Positions 11,296-22,336 of a stretch of DNA of 64,000 bases are shown here, in pieces. This DNA is from Monoplex corrugatus (lineage: Eukaryota > Mollusca > Gastropoda > Littorinimorpha > Ranellidae), in contig JAPXFY010000015.1 of assembly GCA_030674185.1 (NCBI GenBank), forward strand, positions 23,280,986 to 23,344,985, read 5' to 3'. The translations under genes and the position numbers were made by a program. How positions within the stretch are numbered: the first letter of the stretch is position 1; every line of letters starts with the position of its first letter. Under the pieces are notes generated by a model. It saw nothing but the letters and a program-made list of their open reading frames with translations, made no database searches and was not told the origin of the DNA.

Positions 11296-12288
11296 GTAAG
11301 ACAGTCTTTCATTCTGTCTGCCTCTGTGCCTGGCAGTGTGTGCGTGTGTGTATGTGTGCATGCGTGCGTGCATGCGTGTGTGTGTGTGTGTGCATGTGTG
11401 TTTGTGGTGTGTGTGTATGTGGTGTGTGTGTGCGCGCGCGTGCGTGCTGAGACCATGTATAATGTGTGTTGGAGTGTGAGTGTGTGCAAAATGTATGAAG
11501 AATATTTTTCGTCAGCTTGTTACGAGTGCGGATGGATCTTTACAAAATTTTGGTCGGTCAAAGTTGGAGACTGTTGCAGAGTTGTGAGAGCATGTTTCAA
11601 AGGCAAAGTTCTAGGGCCAGGTGAAGGTCACACAGACTAAAAAAAAAACTGCTTAAAATTTAAAGTGTGTGAACAGCGCTTTCTTATGAACTTCTGTTTT
11701 ATATTTTCACTGTTGTGGCATTTTACCAATGTTTTCAATGCACATCAGGTTTTATTTCAGCTGCACCTTCTCCAAAGTTCCAGTGAAGTAGAGATGTGCA
11801 CGATGTGGATTTTCTGTAATAAATTTTTGTTTAACGCGAGTGAGTACTAGAATGGCTTTATCCTTGTTTTTTACCTCATCATATAAGCATTTAATATACT
11901 CCCATGTTTTGGGTGTGCATGCTGTTGTTTTAGTTTGTATGTGAGTTTCTGGAAGCCACCAAAAACTGACAAGGCTTACGTGATGTGGGTATTTCATGTT
12001 CTACATACGTTTGAATATGAAAGTGGTTGAGACACCAGCAGGTCTACACATCTGTTCACCAGGAAGAATCAGAAAAATCTCCGTCTTTTAAGCATCAGGC
12101 ATAGCCAGGCAGGACCTTCCAATTAATACTCTGATACCCTAATCACTTGGCTATTAAGCTCAAACTTTTGAATAGGAACAAAAAGTCCTCATTCTGTTAG
12201 TTTAATGACAGAGTAGTATAGTTCATAGATGACTCTCTGTTTATATGAGAAAGCATATGTAATAATAAAGTTTTGTTTTGATTCACAG
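11296..12288 (+). other. Intron between exons C and D
   Basis: Begins with a degenerate GT array (11337-11445). The remainder is unassigned. Confidence 0.7.
11337..11445. repeat. Degenerate (GT)n/(GTGC)n microsatellite
   Basis: Interrupted GT and GC dinucleotides, sense-strand GT, starting about 40 bp downstream of the exon C donor. Confidence 0.85.
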
Positions 12289-12340
12289 TATTACCTGCTG
12301 GAATTTTTCGACCACCATTCTATGAAAGAGACTATCCATG
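12289..12340 (+). CDS. M13-like gene, exon D
   Basis: This 52-nt exon encodes VLPAGIFRPPFYERDYP (first codon shared with exon C) and matches the highly conserved M13 block V-[FL]-P-A-G-I-[LF]-x-x-P-[FW]-[FY], just before the zinc site. Phase 1 in, phase 2 out, forming Trp with exon E. Acceptor GATTCACAG, donor GTAAGT. Confidence 0.95.
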
Positions 12341-13175
12341 GTAAGTCATTTTACGAGCGTCTTAGTAACAGCATTCACATCGGTAGTCAGTGACTGTAAT
12401 CATGGCCTGGTAGTTCAGTCACATGAAATTACATCTGTTTTCCGTTTAGGTCTACTTGCATTATAAATAAAGATTCTGCCTTCCAGTCCAACTGTGCGGG
12501 TTTGAGTCTGGCTTGATATGTTTTTGTGCACAGCTGCAGTTCATCCAGCTGTAAATAGATACCAGACCCTGTTTAGAATGCGGAAGCAATTATAGGTAAT
12601 TTAGGCCCGGTTTTATAAATGTTTTAGTGTCCTTAGTTATGTTTAAATTTGTATTCAGGTATGTTTTTTTAAATCCCCATGCGATAGATTGGACGGAGTG
12701 GTCAATGCCAGGGGCATCTCCTTAGATTATGTGTGCAAATGCATTCATATATATATATACTTAATTTTCTTTTCCTGTTTTTTTCCTCTTGAAGTATTAT
12801 GTACGTTTTGATATGGTTATAGCCCTCATATGATTGTACCCAGTCGGCTGGGCTTTAAATAAAATAACGGTAACAGATTTGAGGAAGGTAAACAAATGAG
12901 GCAAGGAAGACGGCACCTTTGTAATAATGTTGGCCATGAGAAATGTTGATATCTCCTACGACCTATAGACTAAGACACAAACTTTACCTTTGCCTTTTGC
13001 ATGTGTTAGGGTGTACTCTGAATGGGATAGGGGAAGTAGAAAAGGGAAAAGAATTACTCTGTCGGCTTTTGTTTCATATACACCCACCCATCCACCATCT
13101 CCCCCCCCCACCACCACCCCACACACAGGTCACTGTGGACTGCATATTGAAACATAATGATTCATTCACTTGCAG
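12341..13175 (+). other. Intron between exons D and E
   Basis: Largely occupied by the SINE at 12401-12875. A C-rich tract (13081-13128) lies about 50 bp upstream of exon E. Confidence 0.7.
12401..12875 (+). mobile_element. tRNA-derived SINE, apparently near full length
   Basis: The tRNA-like head (TGGCCTGGTAGTTCAGTC, then GCGGGTTTGAGTCTGGCTT as a B-box-like element) is interrupted by about 45 bp. A body with CAGCTGTAAATAGATACCAG follows, then a 3' part with GATGGTTATAGCCCTCATAT and GGCTGGGCTTTAAATAAAAT and a short AAC/AAT-type tail. The 3' part from about 12595 recurs at 14471-14771 with the same order, which shows it is an interspersed repeat. A shorter related tail is near 58040. Confidence 0.65.
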
Positions 13176-13243
13176 GTCCATGAAGTTTGGTGGTATTGGG
13201 TCCATTATTGGTCACGAGCTGACATCTGTATTTAGCGATCCAG
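13176..13243 (+). CDS. M13-like gene, exon E (degenerate zinc-binding motif)
   Basis: This 68-nt exon encodes SMKFGGIGSIIGHELTSVFS and then Asp-Pro-Gly. In active M13 peptidases this block is (N/K)-[FY]-G-G-I-G-x-V-I-G-H-E-[IL]-T-H-x-F-D-D-x-G. The first zinc His and the catalytic Glu remain, but the second zinc His is Ser (codon TCT, two changes from CAT or CAC). The following Phe-Asp-Asp reads Phe-Ser-Asp. Phase 2 in, phase 1 out; acceptor TTGCAG, donor GTATAA. Active-site chemistry is therefore not expected, though the fold around the helix looks retained. Confidence 0.95.
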
Positions 13244-13555
13244 GTATAACACACTAAGTTTTTGTGTCTCTAACATCTCTGTCTGTCTCTCCTCTCCTTG
13301 TGTGTGTACGTGTGGTTTTTGATGGTACCTTATCTGTTCTCAGTATGGTTCTCACCTTAAGAGGACATATAGCTATGAAGGTCAGACACTACTGCGCACA
13401 TGTTGACCTGGGAGATTGGAAAGATCTCCACGCCTTATCCACCAGGCAGTACCCAAGCAGGTTGAAACCCACACCTTCCAATTGGAAGACCAGTGTCCTA
13501 ACCAGTCGATGGTCACGCCTATCTCATGTTTTATGCTTTTATACTGGATGCACAA

Positions 13556-13625
13556 GACCCAGTTGGTGTAGTAGTAGAGATCTTGCCTTGCAGTTTGAAT
13601 GCACGGGTTTGAATCTGGCTGGAGA
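13556..13625 (+). mobile_element. tRNA-like SINE head (candidate)
   Basis: GTTGGTGTAGTAGTAGAGAT resembles a Pol III A box region and CACGGGTTTGAATCTGGCT a B box, about 35 bp apart. The recognisable element stops at the (GA)n run. Confidence 0.45.
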
Positions 13626-13629
13626 AGGA

Positions 13630-13724
13630 CAGACAGGGAGAGAGAAAGAGAGAGAGGGGGGGGCAAGAGAGGGAGGGGGATGAGGGAGGGAAGGAGAAAG
13701 GGAGGGAAGAAGGAGGGATGGATG

Positions 13725-13773
<49 letters not shown>
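13630..13773. repeat. (GA)n / purine-rich microsatellite
   Basis: Sense-strand GA dinucleotides and GGGA blocks over about 140 bp. Confidence 0.9.
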
Positions 13774-13778
<5 letters not shown>

Positions 13779-14297
13779 TTTTCCAGTAGCAATAGTCATA
13801 AGCTAAATGCCAGTTTTCAAACTTATCATTGCCTCCATGCAAGGAGTTTTCTGTTTCTCATATGATATGACATACATGATCTTTAACGTGCACGTGTGAT
13901 ATTCTGCATGCGTATATACACACGATGGGGTTTAGGTACTGGTGGTCGTACACATGTTGACCTGACCCTACTGCAAGTGGCCTGCATTTCGCCAGCGGTG
14001 GAATGGGTATGGTCCTGTGTAATGTTGAGAAAGCTAAAGTAACAAAGGGGTCAGACAGGCACCACCTTCAAAGTGCCGATACCAGGAAAAAAAAAACGGG
14101 TTTTACCATCTCATTCAGATACAAGCTCTGAACTATGGGATAGTCTTTACTGTGACTTTTGTTACATGCATTTCAATGGATTAAAATTTGTTCCGAGCGC
14201 GGAGACGTCATCTTGAGAAACTGAAACTGAAATTAAAAGAAACTTCTATATGCACAACTGGTATTATGTTACTGAATAATCTCTAATCCGGGTACAG

Positions 14298-14395
14298 GTA
14301 AAACTTGGTGGTCCAACTCGACTGCAGACAATTTCCAGAACTTGGCATCATGCTTTGTGGACCAGTATAGCAAGCAGGTCATCAACGGTCAAAAC
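14298..14395 (+). CDS. M13-like gene, exon F
   Basis: This 98-nt exon encodes KTWWSNSTADNFQNLASCFV and then DQYSKQVINGQN. It matches the M13 segment W-W-[ST]-x-x-[ST]-x-x-x-F-x-x-x-x-x-C-x-[IV]-x-Q-Y. The usual loop between F-D-D-x-G and W-W (about eight residues, N-F-D-K-D-G-N-type) is missing, so this part is shorter than in typical family members. Phase 1 in, phase 0 out; acceptor GGTACAG, donor GTCAGT. The conserved Cys and Gln-Tyr are kept. Confidence 0.92.
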
Positions 14396-14470
14396 GTCAG
14401 TATTGCCTGCATACTCTGGCTCTCTCTCTCTCTCTCTGATTTTAAGGGAACGTCATGTGTAGAAACAATT

Positions 14471-14771
14471 TTAGGAATTTAGGCCTGTTTTGATACGTGA
14501 TTCAGTGTCCTTAGTTGCTTTTAAATTTGTATTCATATTTGTTACTTTAAACCCGCTAGTGATAAATTGGACGGCGTGGTCATTGCTAGGGCTTCTTCTC
14601 AGATCACATGCGCAAATGCATCAATCAATCTGTGTACTTAATTTTCTGTTCCAGGTTTTCTCCAATTGAGATATTGCGTATGATTTGAGATGGTTATAGC
14701 CCTGATAAGGCTCTCCACAGTCAGCTAGTCTTAAACAAAATTAACAATAACACTAGCAGTAACAACAAGAC
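14471..14771 (+). mobile_element. SINE 3' part, second copy of the 12401 family
   Basis: Aligned by eye to 12595-12875: shared order of ATTTAGGCC, TTTTAAATTTGTATTCA, ATAAATTGGACGG/ATAGATTGGACGG, GATGGTTATAGCCCTGATA and a TTAAACAAAATTAACAATAAC tail. The tRNA head is absent, so it is 5' truncated. It abuts the tail of the family A LINE copy that follows on the opposite strand. Confidence 0.7.
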
Positions 14772-14774
14772 GAA

Positions 14775-15740
14775 TAATCATCATCATCATGTGCCCTGCC
14801 ACATGTGTTGGCAATCATGGCCCTCCACTAGAATCTATCCCCTGTCGCTGCAAGTACATCTCCCACCTCTCTGTCTTCAGCCCCCCTGCAAGTCCGTCCA
14901 GTTTTTTCTCCCTGGGTCTGCCTGGTGCTCTTTCCGTCTAGCTTTCCTGTTGTGACCAGGTGTCTTAATTCTCCTTTTCTCATAAAATGTCCTATAAATG
15001 TTGTTTGTCTTTTCCAAATCTTCGTTATTAATGATCTTCTTGGTCTGCCTCCTTCAAGACTGTCTCGTTTGTTTTCTTTGTTGTCCATAGAACTCTCAAC
15101 ATTCTTCTTAGAAACCAATTTCATTTGCCTCAATTTTGTTCTGATTTTGCTAGTTGATGGTCTATGCCTCACAACCGTACAACAGTATCGGTTCATAGAA
15201 CATTCTAAAACTGTCTTCCTGATGTTATTTGATAGCCATTAGTTGGTAAGAATGCTGTTTATCTTCTGGAATGCTGTTTTGGCTTGGCCGATTCTGCTGG
15301 CTATTTCTGATGTGCAGCTACTGTCTGGTGAGATGACCGTTCCCACATTTTAAACTTATCAACCTGTCTCAAAGTTGTGCCATTTGCTGTTATTTTCCAT
15401 GAGGGGATTTCATGTTTTTTACTGATTTACCATGACTTCAGTCTTCCTGCTATTTATCTCCAACCCTTTATTTTTGCATTCTATTTCTATTATAATCAGA
15501 AGGTTTTGTAGGTCTTTTTCATTTTCTGCAATTAGCACGGAGTCATCTGCGTAACGAATGTTATTATTCTTCCTCCATCCTTTATCCCAGGGCATTCTTC
15601 TAAGTTTCTCATGTAGTTTAACTATAAAGTGAAAACAAATTGGTGACAGAACAAGACCCTGCCTGACCCCTCTTTTGATATTTTGGAAAGAGTTATATTG
15701 TTTCCTATTCTCATTGCTGCTCTTGTTACCAATATATATG
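14775..15740 (-). mobile_element. Non-LTR retrotransposon family A, 5'-truncated copy
   Basis: The minus strand has the same C-terminal landmarks as the 1501-3849 copy, e.g. RQTTFIGHFMRKGELRHLVT at 15196-14828, followed upstream by RT-domain remnants. The (ATC)n tail is at 14777-14790. Frameshifts show it is dead. The 5' truncation is near 15740. Confidence 0.8.
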
Positions 15741-16104
15741 TATAAGAATAGTCTGTACTAAAAAAGAAATACGGTTAGGCCTACTTCGCACTTTTTGTCT
15801 GTGGAGGAAGTAGTGTGAGGTACTCCCCCTCGTTTATCATTAACCTCAGTGCAAACTTTTTTTTTTTTTTTTGTAACTGAGCCCATTTTATATACCTCCC
15901 GTGCATCACTATCCCTGTACCACTCATTTCGGCACTCCAGCACGCCCAAAAACCTGTCAAAAATGAGATCACCTTGAGAAAAGAGTATGAAGGACCACTC
16001 AATGCTATGATGATAATGGGGATGAGACTGAATCAAAGGACTGTACTCTATGCTTATTTTCATAATGTATCCCTGTGTCACCCAGGCATAAGAGGTACAG
16101 CCAT

Positions 16105-16345
16105 CTGCAGCGTTGATCAGGAAATATGACCAGCTCTCTCAGTGATGTAACTGTAAAATGGATGAGAGTCGACTGTGTGGTCCCAGCCTTCCAACCAAAC
16201 CCAGCGTGCGTTCAGGTCTGAGTAAGAGCCAGTTGGGCTCAAAAAATTCGACTTTTTTTTGTTTGACTTATAGGGGGTTGAACCCCAACCTCCTAGCCAG
16301 TCTGTTGTGCTAACACCTTCACCACGTTGACTGATCGCAGTGCAA
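16105..16345 (-). mobile_element. tRNA-derived SINE, minus strand
   Basis: On the minus strand a tRNA-like head (TCAACGTGGTGAAGGTGTTA, then GGTTGGGGTTCAACCCC as B box) is followed by a body. The body sequence recurs at 54500-54625 (shared GTAAAATGGATGAGA and TGTGTGGTCCCAG/TGTGTAGTCCCAG), which supports an interspersed family. Confidence 0.6.
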
Positions 16346-17670
16346 AGTGTAGCCCTAGCCACAAGTGCAAAAAATATGGTTATGAACATACATTCAGAAA
16401 AGAAAAATAACAGTCACTATAACTGAACATTTGTAGCCACATACAGCTTGGTTGGCATATAGAGATGAGCACACATGTGTTAACGCCCTATCGGTATACT
16501 TAGTCCTATCGGTATGAAAGCAGGTCTTTCTATTCCATACATTCCGAATAACAACTCCTCCCCAAGAGCACTTAGCACTGCAACCGGATCTGTTACGTAT
16601 ATCTCATCACTGGCACCGGTGGTTAGCCAGGGCACATAGCCAGGCAAAAATTAATACATTCCACGTTATATCTATGTCATTCCTTCCGTTTTAGTAACAT
16701 CACAAACTTGTTCATATAGAATGAATTATATGAAAAAAGATATTTTCATTAGTTCACCTTAGATCGAAACAGGACTGAAATGATGGAATGGCTTTGAATA
16801 ATTTGTTGAGGGTACAAAAAAATGTATTACCGTTTGCTGTAAGAGCAGACGAAACAAATGTAGGTTGAGGTAGGGAGACCAAATTGTACCAAAGAATTTT
16901 ATATAAGTACATTTCTAAATTAATCGTGACCTTTTGATTTTTATAGTGTACACATTTGTAATCTTCCGAAGCAACATGTTGAAACGTTAAGCTTTAGATT
17001 TCGTAAACAGCGTTGTGTATGCTGTTTTCAATGAACTGTACCAATTGGACGTATATATACGTTAAGATAATGTGTGTCTCGTTTGCCAATGAAGTATATG
17101 TATGTTTACATCACATCATGGATTTTCCTACGTCCATTTTGAAGCTGGGGAATCCCATGTCACATGAACCAGAAAGCCCTGTCCATCTACACGAATTATG
17201 CATGAGGTCATCAGCCAATCACACTTTGCTATAGTCACTGCACTGCAGCGTTTGTACCTACCCCCCTCAAAGATTTTGACCTTTCTTCCACAATGAAATA
17301 GCGACAATGCTTTGTCTAGAACCAAGTGCTGTGAGACAGACTGCGTGTTGTGTTGCCAAGGGTTTTAGCTATTTCATCACAGCACATACTGAGCCAAGCT
17401 TCAGGTGAACTCTGACTGATCCACACTTCAGAGTGGGTAACGGAGGAGGGGTTCGGGGAAGTGATGAGGAGATGAAGTTTACAGCTGTCAGCTATTGTGC
17501 CAGCACATTTAGTCAGTGAAGCTCGCTTTATCATGTTTTACATGGCCAGCTTAAATAGGAGAGTCCAGTGCAACACATGGCTGTCAGAATTGTTGAGTTT
17601 TCTGTCTTCTGTGAAGTGTTTCTCTGGTTTGGGAGGGAATGAAAAGAAAGCGGTGGGTGTGGCAGTGAGA

Positions 17671-17674
17671 GACT

Positions 17675-17751
<77 letters not shown>
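17671..17751. repeat. (GT)n microsatellite
   Basis: Near-perfect array of GT dinucleotides, sense-strand GT. Confidence 0.95.
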
Positions 17752-17800
17752 ATTCAGTACTTTTATGCACATAGGGTTTGGAGACATATCTCAATACTTT

Positions 17801-17805
<5 letters not shown>

Positions 17806-17831
<26 letters not shown>

Positions 17832-17870
17832 TATTATATATATATTATATTTATATATATATATAATACA
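17806..17870. repeat. (TA)n microsatellite
   Basis: TA dinucleotides interrupted by TTATTA, just after the (GT)n array. Confidence 0.9.
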
Positions 17871-18237
17871 ATTCAAGCAGCATGTGCACAGAAAAGGCAA
17901 CAAATCAATGTAAAAATTCCCAATTTTCGGCGGTACACCCGCCTTCCTCAAGGGACTTTAGTCACTGACTACGATATGCTACACAGACACATCAGAATAT
18001 TTTACATAGGCTACATTACGTAGTTTGACTCGATATTGTTGTGACGTCAATGACAGAGTTCAGGCCAGAGGAATATGGTTTCATTTTGTTCATCCAAAAA
18101 GACTCCCTCCTCAGTCTGGTGTCCAGGTTCTCAGAGTGCACCTTTTCCATGCGAAACATTTTAAGTTTGAAGTGAATGGCTAGTTTGGTTGAAGTGTTTG
18201 GTGACCTGAGTGCCTGTATTTTTTTGGATGTTTGACC

Positions 18238-18246
18238 GGTGTGTGT

Positions 18247-18315
<69 letters not shown>

Positions 18316-18331
18316 TGTGTGTGTTGTGTGT
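18238..18331. repeat. (GT)n microsatellite
   Basis: Interrupted GT array, sense-strand GT. Confidence 0.95.
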
Positions 18332-20374
18332 GCTTAGAATATTTTGTTTTTATATTACTAATCCATAATGTATAACAATACATTTTGTGAATTTATTTAT
18401 GTCAATTTCATGGCCCATTCTTCACTCACCAAAGAGTCAAATACAGTTGAAGCTATCATAAATGGATAGTCTTGTCATTGTCCTTTCAGAAAAAAAGGGT
18501 TATGATTACTTTCATGCAATAATTTGCATGCTAGAATGTTTTGTTATTTATTACCTACCCATGCCATAATCGCTTGGCAAATAGCATACACCAACAAAAC
18601 AATGTACTTGGCACTGAAGGGGTTAATACACATGTTTGACCATGGCTAGAGAAGCGTTTGTTTCTTTAAACATATTTTTACAATTCACTTTTGCCAAAGT
18701 GTAGTTACAGACATATGTACAAATACATGACAGTAAAAGCAAAGTGTAACTACAATTATGACGAACAGTGTAAAATTTCACAGACGTGCAGAACGAAATA
18801 AATATATATGAGAAGATGTACACATTTAAATAAGGCATAATTAAAGAGCCACAAAGCATGAAAAGATAAAGCACACATGAATGTACACATTTTAAACTGC
18901 CACAACGCCTGAAAAGATATACAGAAATTTAGACATACTGTCAATTTTCCAAATGTATTTTGATGCGTGTTTATTACTAGTAAATTGATAAGAAGTCTTG
19001 CTGCCATTTCTATTATATATTTTAAAATTCCACACCATTCTTGCATTATACTCTTCTACGTGGTATTTTGAGGCCAGAAAGTGCTTAAAGGAGGTTGTGT
19101 TAGAAAGAGTCTTATCAGATTTGCTTTTACAGATGTACACCTTCCAGATAGAGATGGCTATTTTCGGTTTTCAGTCAGTCTAAGATTTGCACAGATAACA
19201 CATTCTGATTTCAACAGTTCTTCATTCCTTTTCCAGAATCCTTAGATGCGTAAATTTTTTTTAATAGGATCAGTGCAATCTTTCCTTTCCCATACAAATG
19301 TCATAACAGAAACTGTTCATTAATCCCATTTCTTTCCGGATGACATTAGTTTCAAGAATTCTGTGTACAAGACGTATTTGAAACCATTTAAGATAACATT
19401 TATAATGCAACCTCTGGTTTTCAGCGTTGTCCATTTAGAATAAGAATTTGGTAATTTGTCACATCTCACTAACAATTCATAATATAACCTGGTTCCTTTT
19501 GGTGCAGAGTAAATTTCTTTCACTTTCGTAGGAATACATGCACACTTTCATTTGGTATATTCAGCTCTGCCTTCTGTTTATAAGTCTTTTCAGCCCGTTT
19601 TCATCTATTAAAACCCAGGCAGTTTACATTCATTTTGTATTTTCTATTGAATTTTCCTTGTGTCAGAAAAATTGGTCATCATTTGAAAAGTGTACACCAT
19701 GATGAATCAGGATTGAATCCATATACTATTTTTCATAACAATATTTCCAGTAGTGATTTATTTTTCTTTAAAGGGCTTATCCAGACAGCAAATCAGCTGG
19801 TAGGGATTTTTTTATCACTGCAAAAGTGATTGTTTGCCAAAAAGGTCTGTTTTCAAAATAATGTATCATTGATTTTACTAAAAGCATAACTAGGGCCATA
19901 TTTTTCAAACTGTGCTAAATAGGGGTAGAGTTCACAGGATGTGTTTTGCCATTTGTGCTTAGTGTTTGAAATTTGCTCAACCAGGAAAATGTCAAATCTT
20001 GAATATATCATGAAATATCTGGTATGTTTAACCTCCATTATATGCTCTCTTTGGTGACTTTTTGTTAATTCAGTCAACTGCAAACATCATCTGCAAATTG
20101 GAAGCATTTATGTTCTTTAGTATTATTATAACAGGTAAAAAAAAGTGTGCGAGTGGCTTCAAGTCCACTCAGCCGTGATTATGTACCTGACCTCTTTCAG
20201 GTTCAGGGAAGGTGAGTAGACGAGGAAGAAGAGATGTACACAGCCCTCATATGCTCGTACTGTCAGAGTTCAAGCCCACCATAGACTGGGACAACAAAAG
20301 AAGGACTTTTTAGTATTACCTATTACTTGCTAAGCGATAAACTTTAATTCCTTTTTTGTGTGTGTTTGTTACAG

Positions 20375-20440
20375 GTTAATGGAACGACTACAATGCATTC
20401 AAACATTGCTGACATTATTGGGTTGAAGGCCGCTTATAAG
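20375..20440 (+). CDS. M13-like gene, exon G (degenerate third zinc ligand)
   Basis: This 66-nt exon encodes VNGTTTMHSNIADIIGLKAA and then YK. In active M13 enzymes the block reads N-G-x-x-T-L-G-E-N-I-A-D-x-G-G-[VIL]-x-x-A-Y. Asn-Ile-Ala-Asp is intact, but the zinc-ligand Glu is Ser and the preceding Gly is His. Asp of NIAD, which normally hydrogen-bonds the first zinc His, is retained. Phase 0 at both ends; acceptor TTTGTTACAG, donor GTAGTA. A (GT)n array starts about 10-20 bp after the donor. Confidence 0.95.
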
Positions 20441-20449
20441 GTAGTATTC

Positions 20450-20472
20450 CGCGCGCGCGTGTGCGTGTGTGT

Positions 20473-20527
<55 letters not shown>

Positions 20528-20542
20528 TGTGTGTGTGTGTGT
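20450..20542. repeat. (GC)n-(GT)n microsatellite
   Basis: Starts with GCGCGC about 10 bp inside the intron and continues as sense-strand GT with GGTG interruptions. Confidence 0.95.
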
Positions 20543-20699
20543 TTAATGGCAAAAGGAAGCACAACAAGTATTGTCTCACTGACTTCTTTATCAAAGCTAA
20601 GCATTAGTGGCGAGAACTGCAATGGCAGTGGCAACAGTGGTGGAGGTGGTAGTGGTGATTAGTATGTAACTGTATGTTTGTGTGCACACATGCGCACGC

Positions 20700-20778
20700 G
20701 CGAGTGTGTGTGTGTGTGTGTGGTGTGTGTGTGTGTGTGTGTGTGGTGTGTTGTGTGTGTGTGTGTGTGTGTGTTGTG
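20700..20778. repeat. (GT)n microsatellite
   Basis: Interrupted sense-strand GT array in the same short intron. Confidence 0.95.
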
Positions 20779-20866
20779 TATGAATTGCAAAAAATAAATA
20801 AGTATTGTCTGGCTCTCTTTTTCTGTACACTTTTTATGTTTTATGTTTTGTTTTGTTTGTGTGCAG

Positions 20867-20962
20867 TCATTTCAAAAGTGGCTGTCACTTATAAACGGTG
20901 AACTGGGTGCGACCAACTCAGCTCTGTCTCATAAACAACATTTCTTTGTCAACTTCGCTCAA
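20867..20962 (+). CDS. M13-like gene, exon H
   Basis: This 96-nt exon encodes SFQKWLSLINGELGATNSAL and then SHKQHFFVNFAQ. The end is the conserved M13 block [LF]-[ST]-x-x-Q-[LH]-F-F-[LIV]-x-[FY]-A-Q. Phase 0 at both ends; acceptor TTTGTGTGCAG, donor GTAAGA. Confidence 0.95.
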
Positions 20963-21055
20963 GTAAGATGGTTTGAAAGGAGAATTGAGGGCTGATGATA
21001 AGAGTATTCCAATATTTGAGCTATACATGCGTGTTTATATTTTTGTTACAAACAC

Positions 21056-22336
21056 TCGTGAAAAAAATACAGCACTGAAAGAATTTTGTCACCTTCACAG
21101 GTAGAAGAAACTCTAGGGAGAGCTAGACAACAGAAGGTCTTCAGAGAAGTAACCCTTAGACAGTGTTTCGGCCTGATTCTTACACTCTGGGGCGGGCCAC
21201 ATCCAGTCATGACTCCTGGATGCCTTCTGCTGTGTCTATTTTGTTGTCACCTTCACAGACTATGCAAGATCTGACAGCGTCATTCATCTCCACCTGTTCA
21301 ACACAATGGTCAAGATGGGCTTTCCTGAACACCTCATTTCATTAATTGCCTCATTATATAAAGACCAAATGGCTACAGATAGATGGAACAATCTGAAATG
21401 TGAATTCTTCAATGCACACAAAGTTGTATCCTCTCAACGTAACTCTTTGACATCTTCATGGAATAAGTCAGGAGATGTGCTGATATAGAAGGCATGGGCA
21501 TAAGGATGGGAGGAAAAACTTTTACAAACTTGCGCTATGCTGATGATACTGTGCTATTAGCAGACAACATTACCAGTATAAAAAGAATTCTTTACAGGGT
21601 AGATGCAGAAGGCAAACAGACTGTCCTAAACTTGAACGCCAAGGAAACAAAAGTGCTACATATCAAAGGCAAAGACACTGAAAACAATCATGACATCTTA
21701 ATTAATATGTTTCCTTAGAAAATGTTAAGGATTTCAAGTATCTTGGTTCTGTAAAAACTGATGATGGAACCTGTTCCAAAGACATCAAAAATGAGAATTG
21801 GAATGGCAAAGCAAAAAAATAGTCCAGCTCAACAACATCTGGAAAGACAGAGGCATACCAAATGGCTTGAAAGTTAGACTCTTAAAATGTTTGGCCTGTC
21901 GTGATTTATGACTGCAAAGCCTGGACTCTGAGAAAAACTGATTGCAGAAGAATTGAGGCAGCAGAGATATAGTTTTATCGAGGTTTGTACAAGTCAAACG
22001 GACAAATAAAAGAAGTAAGGAAAGTGTCCTGGAAGAACTTGATAGCACCAGTGAACTACTAGCAGACATCAACAAGACTAAATACATTGGCCATGTGTCA
22101 CGCAGCAAGAACACGGACCTCATGGCAACCAGCTTTCAAGGAAAACAGCGGCAAAAAGCAAGAAAGGCAGACCCCCCAATCTCATACATCGAGAACATAA
22201 CCAACATCAGTGGCCTAAATATTCAAGAAATTGTCCACAAAAATCAAGACAGCAGTTTGGAGGGAGGTGGTGGTGTAAATAATGTGCAGCGGTTAACACC
22301 AAACCCGGTGACTCCGACAGGTGGACAGGTGAGGTG
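21056..22336 (+). mobile_element. Non-LTR retrotransposon family B, + strand copy
   Basis: Carries RT and C-terminal landmarks in broken frames: TFTDY near 21250-21265, LFNTMVKMGFPEHLISLIA (21281 onward), RYADDTVLLADNITSIKRIL (21533 onward, with an intact-looking catalytic A-D-D), and PPISYIENITNISGLNIQEI near 22170-22230. Internal frameshifts make it inactive. The order matches the interrupted minus-strand copy at 432-1493 plus 3857-4080, and shows what that copy looked like before insertion. A 143-bp insertion (21101-21243) sits near its 5' end. Confidence 0.85.
21101..21243. mobile_element. Small unidentified insertion in family B LINE
   Basis: It is bracketed by TTGTCACCTTCACAG at 21086-21100 and 21244-21258, a perfect 15-bp direct repeat. 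Family B coding sequence continues across when the insertion and one repeat copy are ignored. The inserted sequence does not resemble other repeats in the window; it ends T-rich. Confidence 0.6.

Larger units (their letters stand above)
13244..14297 (+). other. Intron between exons E and F
   Basis: Contains a tRNA-like SINE head (about 13556-13625) running straight into a long (GA)n array (13630-13773). The rest is unassigned. Confidence 0.7.
14396..20374 (+). other. Intron between exons F and G
   Basis: About 6 kb. It contains a SINE 3' part, a family A LINE fragment, a minus-strand SINE, two (GT)n arrays and an AT array. The stretches 16346-17670 and 18340-20374 show nothing I can assign. 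Confidence 0.7.
20441..20866 (+). other. Short intron between exons G and H, microsatellite rich
   Basis: A 426-bp intron with two (GT)n arrays (20450-20542 and 20700-20778) covering about 40% of it. Confidence 0.85.
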
